Shown here one piece after another: positions 10,847 through 20,407 of a stretch of 47,831 nucleotides of DNA; within the stretch, counting starts at the first letter, position 1, and every line of letters begins with the position of its first letter. This stretch comes from Lactarius indigo (taxonomy: Eukaryota; Basidiomycota; Agaricomycetes; Russulales; Russulaceae): the NCBI GenBank assembly GCA_025766275.1, contig JAFKAC010000243.1:1-47831 (forward strand), read 5' to 3'. The notes beneath the pieces are model-generated. The model worked only from the letters and a program-made list of their open reading frames with translations, did no database searches and was not told the DNA's origin. The position numbers were made by a program, and so were the translations under genes.

Positions 10847-11946
10847 ATGGTCTGCCGGTACTCCAATGACACCAAGAAGATGGCTCTATCGATGTCCTTG
10901 CATGGGCTGCGCGATTCAGAAATCAGCGATATCACTGGGATCAGTATCCGGTCGCTCAAGAGGTTCCGTAGCACTTTTCTCCAGACAGGGAACTTTTCTC
11001 TCCCATCATCAATCGACAATGGTCGGCCGCGCGCGCTCACTGCTGTTCAAGTGAATGTATGTGTATGGTATCTTGTCTATTGATCGTTGTCATTATCTCA
11101 CTGTCACAGTTCCTCTGCGGCACCATTGAGCGCCAGCCTGACAGTTCGCTCATCGAACTGCAGGTGGAACTTTGGGAAGTATATGGTGTCGAGGTGTCGC
11201 TTCCAACAATTCTGCGTTCCCTCCGAAGGAAGGGATACATGATGAAATCGGTATGTTTTCATTCATCCGAGTTGGGTCCAAGTCCAATCAGATGGCTCAT
11301 ATAACGTCAACGACAGATCACACGTTGTTCCCTTGAGCGTAATGAACAAGACCGCAGGGAGTTCATGGACCTCATCACTGCACATTTTCGCGCAGAACAG
11401 CTCGTCTTCGCTGACGAGAGCCACTTCAATCAACTGACGCTAAGGAGGCAGCATGCGTGGTCCATTCGTGGCGAGCGCGCCTCTCGCTACGAGTTTCTCC
11501 TTCGCGGAACCAAGTATTCAATATTACCTGCTATCTCCCTGGATGGGATCCTACACCTTGAGGTTGTCGAGAACGCCATTACTGGCGACATTTTTCGGCA
11601 ATTCGTTGAAGGCCTGCTCCCGCGCATGAACGAATGGCCAATGCCCAATTCGGTCCTCGTTGTCGACAATGCGGCCATTCACAAAGTCGCAGGGATTCGT
11701 GAACTGGTCGAGGGACGTGGCGCTTGCCTCATTTACCTTCCCACATATTCCCCGGATTTCAACCCAATCGAGTTGGCATTCTTGTCCATCAAGGCTTGGC
11801 TGCGCGCAAATCGTGCTCGCATCACTGCAGACATCGAGGCCGGTGATGGCAGCATCTACAACACATTCTGGGCAGCCGTCCACTCTGTCACGGCGGACAA
11901 TGCAAAGGGCTGGTATACCCACTGTGGGTACCAAGTCCCTCCATAG
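10847..11946 (+). mobile_element. Tc1/mariner (IS630-type) DD34E transposase gene, intact, two introns
   Basis: DNA-cutting transposase of the Tc1/mariner superfamily. Exons 10847-11056, 11110-11250 and 11317-11946 join in phase 0 into about 326 residues. The N-terminus has a helix-turn-helix (SEISDITGISIRSLKRF) and a second DNA-binding helix set (VEVSLPTILRSLRRKGY). The catalytic DDE domain reads FADESHF (Asp about 150), VLVVDNAAIH (Asp about 234) and YSPDFNPIELAF (Glu about 269). That is 34 residues between the second Asp and Glu, the Tc1 pattern. No stop or frameshift interrupts it. I could not find terminal inverted repeats or TA target duplications near the gene, so it is either an old element that lost its ends or a host-retained transposase gene. 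Confidence 0.9.
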
Positions 11947-12099
11947 TTTTTTTATATATATACTTGTGCATGTGGATTGTTGGAGAAAAATTTGATTTCG
12001 ATAGCCTATGTACAGCAGTACGGGTGCATCAAACCTCAAGGAGGGAAAGCTACCGCTGCATGCTACAAGTTGTATGTACGCGACGCGGCTTGGGGTGAC

Positions 12100-12127
12100 A
12101 TGTCACATGTCACATGTCACATGTCAC
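12100..12127. repeat. Heptamer tandem repeat, (ATGTCAC)x4
   Basis: Four perfect head-to-tail copies of ATGTCAC, flanked by imperfect units (GTGAC before, ATTTGAC after). Because GTGACATGTCAC is palindromic, each junction creates an inverted pair. It lies between the convergent 3' ends of the transposase (11946) and the orphan gene (12143). Confidence 0.9.
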
Positions 12128-12142
12128 ATTTGACAAAGCACC

Positions 12143-14141
12143 TCACACTTCGTACGACGTTGCTCTGTCACCATCCACATCCGACTTGACTCCATCCACC
12201 ACCGTCTCATCGTCTGAAACTTCAATCACCTCATCCAGGTGATCTTCTTCAAGTAACCCCTCTGTTTCCTGCTGAGAAAGTGAGTTATCTTCAGTAGTGT
12301 CGTCGCTCTCCCTTGGTTCCACTAAACCAAGAGGGATGAAAAGGTCGTAGCAAAAGTGTTGGAGACGGCAGGCAAGATCATGGGTGAGATCCCCAAACGA
12401 CGCGAGGATTGAGATTGGAAGTGAGTACAGGATCACTGAATCCGTAATACCGAGTTCCGTTAATTCTTCCTCTAGGTTGACGTATTTCAGGCCAATGGCC
12501 GGGTCTTGTGCATCCATGAGCCGTAGCAGCTCCATCACCGTCGGCACCCTCAATTCTGCAAGGCAATCAAGAAGGATCAAAATACGTGAGGGCGGCGTTT
12601 GTGTACTGGGCCCCGCTACGCTTGGCGGTGTGGCACGTGAAGAGTCACGGTCGACACAAGCAACACGCGATGGACCTGGAGTGGGCATTGACACAGTCGA
12701 GACTTGGTGCGTTGCTTGCACCATTGGATTCTCTGTTCCTACTGCAGGTGTGATATTGACCAAGACGTGGACCTCGGGCGTTGCACGAACGGTCCGAGCC
12801 TTTTTTGTCGGCGGATAGTCGTATTTATTGAGGTTCAGCGGGGTATACACCGTCGTATTTTCGAGTGACTGGAAAAATAGGTGAGTTTTCCCATCGCATC
12901 CGCTCGACTTCACGCTGCTTACTATCTGCTTTGCCCACAGACTCATCTCTTCGTGGGTTAACTCTTCATGCTCTCCACTTGTGCTCTCGACTAGGCAGTA
13001 TGTTCGTTTTCCGGGTCTAGAGTGCTTCTCACAGGCGACGTGTTGCTGCAATTGGATGAGGCAGCCCAATTGTCGTACCATTTCTGGACTTGGCGCCAGG
13101 GGGATGTCGTCTTCGCGACGGTGCTTCCCCTTCCCCTTCCCCTTGGTGTTCTGCACCTTCGCGTGTGTGTGCTGTGGATATGAAAGGTCGGTGTATATTT
13201 TCGTTACACACCATGATACTCACCTTATCTTTGACTTCCATGGACACCGCACGCGTCCGCGCTGAACGCGCCTTTTCTTTCAGCTTGGCAATTGCATCCA
13301 TCCAGTCAAACTCGGACCCAAGCTCCGACCACGCGTGTCCACCTCCACTGATCCGGAACATGATACGTACCCCACTGCGTGGCCTATTGAGGCAACGGCA
13401 GACTTCCTCACGGAAGTCTGCCCATATCATGTCGGTCTGTGCGGTGAACGCGTGTTTGATGTGGTCATCGACCACCTCCGTCTGGAATCGCCAAACTTCA
13501 AGCTGTCAGCTGCTGACTTCCTACCGCCAAGGTACGTGACGCTCACCCCCATCACTGACTTCCTTGTTAGGGTAGGTTCTGCCCGGCCGGGTACTTACAG
13601 TCGACGATGGGGTGGCATTGTTCGTGCCCACACCCCCATCTCTCTGGGCCGCTCTTGGATCCTGGCGCCTAGGAATGTTTTGATCGACAGGTCCCAGCAC
13701 CAATCCTGGCAGAGGTACCAATGGGTATTGGGGATAACCCCATGGAGGAAAGGGCCCGGCGCCGATGTTGAGACCATATGGGTTATGGTGCATTCCCGGC
13801 GGGTACACTGGAGGGTAGGATGCACCACCCAGACGCGCATAGGTTGGTGGCGTGTTCATCGCTGGACCAGCCAAACTGTACTGATCACCGATTTGACTAG
13901 GAGGGCCTACCACTGGCGGCAGGTGTGGAGATGGCGGAGGTGGCAGTGGCGGTAGCGGTAGCGAGGGAGTCTGAAGTGGGCAATGGCTCTCGGGTAGTGG
14001 CAGTGGCAGCGGTGGCAGTCCAGGCGTTGCTACAGGTATGTCTGAGGATGGCCGCGACACATGCAGGATGACCTTGCGCACACGGGGTCGTGGCTGACTG
14101 GCTTCTGGTGTTTCAGGGGTACTAGGGGGGGACATTGGCAT
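12143..14141 (-). CDS. Proline-rich orphan protein, possible lineage-expanded or element-associated family
   Basis: Three exons (13599-14141, 13224-13502, 12143-13171), all phase 0, give about 616 residues. Exon 1 starts MPMSPPSTPETPEASQ and is a proline- and glycine-rich disordered region. Exon 2 carries a compact block: VVDDHIKHAFTAQTDMIWAD, then CRCLNRPRSGVRIMFRISGG and MDAIAKLKEKARSARTRAVS. Exon 3 has a basic patch (KGKGKGKHRREDD), then SPEMVRQLGCLIQLQQHVAC with CEKHSRPGKRTYCLVE (Cys and His spaced as if to bind metal). The C-terminal helical region contains VPTVMELLRLMDAQDP and SILASFGDLTHDLACRLQHF, and an acidic tail follows. I recognise the general type from agaricomycete genomes as an unnamed family, but no function is known to me. 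It is convergent with the transposase, 196 bases away. Confidence 0.65.
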
Positions 14142-15404
14142 CGAGCTACGGTAAGTCCGCGAACCCCTTTGATCCCAATCCTACTACTATTTATACTCTA
14201 CACTTTTCAGAGTTTACCTTTTCGTGTTGCACCGTCGAGTTGTGCTCTCCCCCTCCTCACCCTCACAGCCACTCATCACGTGCCACACCCCGACCTCAGC
14301 CCCAAATGCCGTCGCAAGGGCCAACAATTGTGGCTATGGGCGGCACTGACAATGCAAGTCGTGTGATGCATACGCCGTGAAAATGTCAAGTGAGGCGTTA
14401 CACATGGCCTTTTGTGGTGGGTCCACTTCCTCTGTTCTCAAGCCGACATGTGTCTTGAGCTCACTCAAATTTCTGTCTGGGATATACGCGCTACCCTTCA
14501 AGACCTCGGCAGCAAGTCCTTCAAGTTTTATGCTGCGCATGAGTTGTACTCGCCAACTTCGAATTTCCTCATCAACAAGTTGACAGCGGGATTCATACTG
14601 TATATTCAATATGAAGTTTTTTCCTGTCCCGTGCTCGCACTAGACCGAATGTAAATTTTATTCACAAACGATTTCCAAAACCAATAAGTAGGATGTATAA
14701 TTTCATTTATTAATTATTATGATTATGTTTTGTGAGAAAGAAACTCGGCATGATCACCGAGATGCCCATTCAACCCCCGCCTGTATGTGTAGTGTTGTAA
14801 AAATCGGCAAGTGTTATGAAAACCGCAATAATACCGACGAGGACTTTGTTGAGGACTCGTGCCCGCGCCACAACGGACCGGAACGTTCTCAGGATTGTGG
14901 GCTTTCCGCCGCGAGATGACTGGTTAGGATGACTCGGGAAGAAATAGGACTAACCCAAATGAAGCGCGCTCTCAAAGAGCGTATGTCCATCTTTGAGCTG
15001 CTTGCTCGCGAAAATCAGGCGTTGCTGATCGGGGGGGATACCCCTTCACATTGTCGACACTCTGGGGACAAACCAATGCGTATTACTGTTGTATATTGTA
15101 TAAATTGATGAGTTTTGAGTCAAAAACCGCGGGTCAAGTTCGGTCGATACCCTCGCTTCTCTACCGACCTCGATTTTGGTACTGAGTTACACCATAAAAG
15201 TCGGCCAGGAAATCATGCCACGTTTCGGCATTTAGGGTACTCTGTCGACCTCTAACACCGTTAACTGCCAGCGAATTCGCGACTCCCCTCAGGCTGTAAT
15301 CATCTACTACCCCCAGTTCTCTGTGCTCTCCACATCTCCCCTTGGCTGCCTCGCAACGCCTCTCGAGCCACTTTGGGATGTTATACTGATAAAGCACGCG
15401 TGAA
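14142..15404. other. Intergenic DNA without a supported gene
   Basis: The left end is the promoter of the orphan gene (A/T-rich with a TATTTATA stretch near 14188). A minus-strand frame of 91 codons at 14334-14609 and a 59-codon plus-strand frame near 14930 have no recognisable motif and no plausible splice partners. 14640-14720 is strongly A/T-rich. The right end may hold the lost promoter and signal-peptide exon of the sedolisin remnant. Confidence 0.45.
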
Positions 15405-16387
15405 ATGCTGTCCCGACCGAATGGGAGAGCCTGGGTCGCCCTGCTGCCAGCACCAAGATCGACCTCCACTTTGCACTATGAAAATGCCTTGGTCGACGTG
15501 CTCTACCAGGTCGGTGACCCCAGGCGCTCAACGTACGTCCTCTTCACGACACTCTTCCGCTTGCGACTGTACTCACGTGGCGGCCTGTTCCATTTTCAGA
15601 TATGGCGCACACTTGTCTAAGGGGCAGGTCGCGTCGCTCGTCGAACCGCACCTAGACACGCTTGTCTCGTCAACTCCTGGCTTGAGCATCACTGCCTGCC
15701 CTCGTCCTCCGTCTCAAGGACACACGGCGGCAGCTGGTTGACGGTCACTGGGGTGCCTGTGTCCCAGCCGACGATCTCCTCGGCGCGTCGTACCAGCTCA
15801 ATCGACACATCAGTACGAACGATATCATTCTACGCACAATCACCGGAAGCTACGCGCTCCCCGCGGCGCTACATGCACATGTGGAGACCTTCGTGCCGAC
15901 GACTTACTTCACTGCCCCGCGCAAGCTACAACAGACACCAAGCAGGCGGGAAGCGGCGGCAATGACGAACGCGACGTCCGGAGAGCCCATGACAGTGCTG
16001 TCGAGGCGCGATTCCACTGATAGTGTCGTTCCGGCGTTCGTGCGCTAGCTGTACAAGACGGAAAATTATGTGCCCATCACGACGGACCAGAACACTCTCG
16101 GTGTTGTAGGCAATCTGAATCAGTACCCGAGCCCGGAGGATCTTACAACGCTCATGAGCATGTGTCGCATCGAGGTGGAGGATGCGAAATTCATAGTCGC
16201 GGAGGTCAACGGCGGTGGATACGATTCGAGCCATCCCCACCCCGAGGCGAGCGTGAACATCCAGTACGTCGGGGTCATGGCATATCCGATCAAGCACACC
16301 TTCTACAGCGTTGGTGGCATCCAGGAGTGGTGGGTTGATAGCAAGCAGCCAACCTCGCGTGACTTGTATCTCGCGTGGTTCAACTGA
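15405..16387 (+). pseudogene. Sedolisin / tripeptidyl-peptidase (S53) remnant
   Basis: This keeps the pro-kumamolisin domain and the first part of the catalytic domain of a secreted acid peptidase. One reads NALVDVLYQVGDPRRS, an intact intron (donor GTACGT, acceptor TTTTCAG), YGAHLSKGQVASLVEPHLDT, SSSVSRTHGGSWLTVTGVPV, DDLLGASYQLNRH, YALPAALHAHVETFVPTTYF, then LYKTENYVPITTDQNTLGVV and HTFYSVGG. Frame must change twice: near 15670-15680 before NSWLEHH, and near 15755-15765 before DDLLGAS. A TAG at about 16046-16048 interrupts just before LYKTENY. The catalytic Glu-x-x-x-Asp motif reads EASVN, so the Asp is Asn. Everything after about residue 400, including the catalytic Ser region, is absent. 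It cannot make an active peptidase. Confidence 0.88.
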
Positions 16388-16433
16388 CTGTAAAGATTGC
16401 GTTGGTGTCGCTGTATGAATACATATTACAAGT

Positions 16434-18612
16434 CTATAGTACTTCGTCCAAATCTGCTGCCTCCTCCGCGGCTTCCCAATCAACGACGCTCCCCTGATGT
16501 AGCCGTCGTTTCCAGTCCGACCAGTCGCGCCGTCCTGCCCAGACTGATAATGCAAGGGCGATCGCGCAGGCAAAGAGATTCAAATAGAGTGATTGGACGT
16601 AACACTCCCTTCCAGTCAGACATTGATGTGCACTGATGGATGGCGGAGCGCCACTTATCGGCGGGCTGGTCTCTGCTGTGGTAGGGTCATGCGCATCGAG
16701 GTTGCGCCCAAATGCGAGTGAGAACAGGTTGCCACCGACGACGGGGAAGACCGAAATTATGCCCCAATTCTCGGAGAAGTGAGCTACGCGTCCCATTAAT
16801 CACCCTTTCTGGAAATATTCACAAAAGAGAGCCCTACGCACCGAGTCCGAACCACTCGATGGATATTGTCGGCAGCAAACCAAACCAGCAGCCGTATGCG
16901 AGGCCTACAAATCCACTCGCGGCCCAAAGGTGATGGACATCGTTTATCACTATGAGCAACAATAGTGCGAAGATGAACAAAGTAGACACGAGTGGCATGC
17001 AGAACGAGCGTGGGACATGGGCGCGGGACTTGACGGCGTCCGCGGTGATACCGATGAGGACGCGTCCAAGGCAGTTCGCTAAGCTTATAGCGGACACTTG
17101 CGCGGCTTGCCAGGCCGACGACTCTGCTTCGTCGTAGCCCGTGTTGCCACGCGCAAAGAGCGCTTGAGCGATAGCACCCACATTGTTGATATCTGGGACG
17201 TTACTGCCAATGAGTTAGGTCAGGAGGGGGCACAAGAGTGACTCACACATTAATCCTGTACCACCCACTGAAAGGCGTCAGAATGCAAGTTAACATCTCC
17301 GGAATATAAAAAAGGTTTCCTACAAAGAATATGGATGGAGCACACGATCCAAAAGTCGATCGACTTCCAAAGTGACCACCTGTGTAAATCCACTCCGCGT
17401 CCTTCTGTAACCTTCTCGCTCGGGGGTTCGTGGGCCGGAGGTGGCGTACTGACATGACGGTGATTCAAGACCCCTGGTGATGACGATGGTTCTACTGAGT
17501 CAGACTGGGCGTGAGGTGGCGCGTGCAGCGGTACAGTTTCGTGTGTATTCACTTCTTCGTCCTCATCGGACTGAAAGACTGAATGCGATGAGCTCGAACC
17601 GTGATCTTGGAATACACCTGGGTCGGTGGACAATGACTGGTAGTTGACCGAGGTCCTTGCCTCGCCAGTAGTCAAAGGGAGTGGTATTGGCCGCACGAAA
17701 AAAAACCCAAGGACCATAGGCAAGGCGGTGCCCAGTCCGAGTACGAGTAGAAAATCGGATGCGTTTCCCGGAAAGAGGGCGTGGGAAATGGAAGAAAAGA
17801 AAAATGCAGAGAGTCCGAAAGCGGACATGACGACGCCAAGGACGATGGCACGCTGAATGGGTATTGAGCATGTTCGGACAGGGCAATGAGTTTGGTGGAT
17901 CTTACAAAATAGTCCGGGAAACTTTTGGCCGTGGCGTTGATGGCGCTCATCATACCAGCATTGCCGCCGACGCCGGTGAAAAAGCTGCACATGACGAGCA
18001 GCACGAAGCGCAGCTGGCTCAACTCGGACGCATTTCCGAGTCCCGCATCGAAGAGGCCACGTATTCCTAGATAGCCAGTCAAAAGAAATGCGAACGCTCC
18101 GACAAGAAGTGGTCGTGGGCCCCTTGTGTCGCCGAGTCTACCCCAAAATAGGCCACTCGTGTACATCCCGACTAATATGGAAATGAGGACTACGCGGTAA
18201 GAGTGAGTACTTGGACGCCGTACCATTTCCCGCAACAGCGAAGATATTGAGTTGGGTGTGTGTCAGATGAAGTCGGGTGCCGAGCTGAGGGAGATAGGCT
18301 ACAAAAAAAATACCAGAACGTAAACATGGATGCAAGAAATCGAACGCGGGGACGCAAAACGCGTTCTACATAACGGGAAGGCAGGATCCCCAAGAGTCGC
18401 GATTCACAGGGGGATTGGGTACGTAAGATCACTCACCAGAAACGACCTGCGTGTCCAGATAGACGAAGGGGTTTGACGTTAACACGTTGCCAAGTCAAAT
18501 AGACGCAACGCACATAGTTAGAGCCTGAGCTCAATGCAACCAATGTGGAGACGACGAGAGTCGTCAGCCTGGTCACGCTCAGTAAATGCGGGGCAGTTCC
18601 AGTGCCGTACAT
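16434..18612 (-). CDS. Major facilitator / nodulin-like membrane transporter
   Basis: Predicted multi-span transporter of the fungal nodulin-like MFS group (YMR155W type); the substrate is unknown. The start is MYGTGTAPHLLSVTRLTTL (ATG 18610-18612). Exon 1 ends SSGSNY at 18514. A 10-base microexon (18437-18446) and a third exon then restore VVSAYLPQLGTRLHLTHTQL and FAVAGN, followed by VGMYTSGLFWGRLGDTRGPR. Later blocks are CSFFTGVGGNAGMMSAINAT, AIVLGVVMSAFGLSAFFFSS, a long hydrophilic loop rich in S, P and H, LWKSIDFWIVCSIHILLGGT, GLMYINNVGAIAQALFAR, SLANCLGRVLIGITAD and HFSENWGIISVFPVVGGN. The TAG stop is at 16434-16436. All joints are in frame. The GLMYINNVG and N-terminal AYLPQL motifs are characteristic of the family. 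Total about 570-600 residues. Confidence 0.88.
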
Positions 18613-18743
18613 GGCTTGAATTGAACAGGGGACTGGTTCACATCATAGAGCAGTAATGATGACATGAATCGAACAGCGGAACAACGGCCCGTGCCGCACG
18701 TCTCGTCTCGTCCGAGTCCCAGTGGCCTACGGCTCCGGGGTCA

Positions 18744-20162
18744 ATGTCAAAGCCACGGCACTCAGAGTTGTACAAGTTCCACAGGTCGAAATTACGCGTG
18801 CACGACACGCCCCATCCACTGAGTCCTGAATCTGAATTGTGCTTGTCCACTTCGCTCCTTCCACCCCAACTGGGACCCACACTGACCGGAGTTTCTCCTT
18901 ACCAGAGGCATCAAGAGCCTTTCATCGTTCCGCACGAAGCATACGGTGCCCCCATATCCGCGCGCAAACTGTGCCGCGGTCCTTGTAGCACTGTTCGTGG
19001 GGCGTGCGGGTGATCTCTACGTCCTACTCAGCCGGCAAGTCGTACTCTGCCATGCTGCCTCCCTGACGTTTGACGTCGTAATGACAGGCGAGCCAAAACG
19101 CTCCGATCGTACGCTGGCGACACCGCGCTTCCGGGGGGAAGGGTCGAGGATGAAGACGAGACGATCGAGGATACTGCGGTGCGTACCGAACATACCTCGT
19201 ATCCTTGTTGGTGGTTCTGAACTCGACAGAATTGTGTTTTAGAGGCGGGAGGCGTTTGAGGAGGTTCCACACCCCATGCACTAGACACGGCGTCCACTAT
19301 GTTCGCTAATGTTGCGCATGCAGATCGGCCTTCCCAAAGACAAGACTAAGCTACCCCTGCTGTGCGTTCTCGAGCCTTTTCTCGCCGGGAACCAGGTACT
19401 CGTGACCCCGTACGCCCCTCCCGTTTACTCGACGCCGCTACCACACTCCTAACGTGTCCCGCTTCCACACAGCGTAGTCGTACTCATACTTGACAACACC
19501 CTCCAGGTTCGTTTCCCACATCCACTATCATATAATCCTCATTTCCTTCCCCACAGCCAGTGCTAAATGCCCCAGAAGTGGAAACCCTGTTCTCCCACCC
19601 GCTCGCTTCCTTCCTCTCCACCACGTTCCCAGAGCGGGCGGCGCCAAGAGGACCGTTCCTGGAAGCAGAAGCGCATGCAGAGACCGCCGCACTCGAGCTG
19701 CGCTACCACACCTACAGTGACGTTCGCTGGCCCTGGCCCTGGCACTCGCACAACCCCAGCACACCGCGTCAGGCCAGCCACCGCGCGGTACGCATGCACC
19801 GCTTCCTCACCGGTCGCGAGGCCGGCGGCATCAAGCCCATATTTGGGCTCACCGCGTTGCGTGTCCCTCTCTCCTCCCCCTTCCGCCGACCCCATGGCTA
19901 AAGATAACTCATTAGCGCCATACTTATTCGGACCGCCGCCGTCGCTTATGGACACCCGCCGGACTTTCCCGTGCAGGCGCGCGATGAGCCAGAGCTGAGC
20001 GAGCGCGTCGCGTGGTCGTTGCGCCATCCCGCGAAGAGACTTGAGGAGGCCATGCGCGAGGAATGCTTCGAGGCTGAGCGTGCCGCGCAACTATGGGAGA
20101 AATGGGTGGGCGAGAGGTGGAAGTCGGGATGGTTCCGTCCATGGGTGCGGTCCCGATTGTGA
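18744..20162 (+). CDS. NUDIX hydrolase, coenzyme A diphosphatase-like (PCD1/NUDT7 type)
   Basis: Hydrolyses CoA or related nucleoside diphosphates, by analogy with peroxisomal PCD1/NUDT7. The core reads CAAVLVALFVGRAGDLYVLL, SRRAKTLRSYAGDTALPGGR, then VEDEDETIEDTA spliced to RREAFEE and IGLPKDKTKLPLLCVLEPFL, which is the NUDIX box (RREAFEEIGL). LAGNQVLVTPVVVLILDNTL, PEVETLFSHPLASFL and MHRFLTGREAGGIKPIFGLT follow, with a basic C-terminal helix ending RPWVRSRL and TGA at 20160-20162. The intron at 19035-19087 has a GC donor (CCG then GCAAGT) and is the only way to keep LLSR-RAKT in frame. The first exon is the weak point: an ATG at 18744 joins in phase through a 121-base intron (18785-18905), but another start is possible. 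No clear C-terminal peroxisomal SKL; the last three residues are SRL, which resembles a PTS1 tripeptide. Confidence 0.87.
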
Positions 20163-20407
20163 GATCGAGAGAGCATGACGATTGCACCTCTTCTGAAATC
20201 CTAGTGCGAGAAACAAACACAGGATCCGGATGAGTTATGCCAGCAATTCCTGGCTGGAATACAATACATTTGTGGTTTCACCACAGAACTAAGAAAAGGA
20301 TCTGTCCGTATGGGTGATTAAAGAGTCCGGTATCGTCAAAAACTACTGTACGGTAAGGGGGACGACTCGAACGGGTATAGGTATCGGACGGCCCGCCTCA
20401 TACACAA

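Noticed and set aside
10600..12100. Terminal inverted repeats of the transposase
   Set aside because: Compared flanks by eye on both strands; only very short, unconvincing matches, so no element ends are reported.
13335..13955. 206-codon plus-strand open frame
   Set aside because: Overlaps antisense to exons 1 and 2 of the orphan gene; the frame is open only because of the proline-rich coding on the other strand.
19563..20090. Minus-strand 175-codon open frame
   Set aside because: Lies opposite the NUDIX exons, whose plus-strand reading has family motifs and consistent splice sites.
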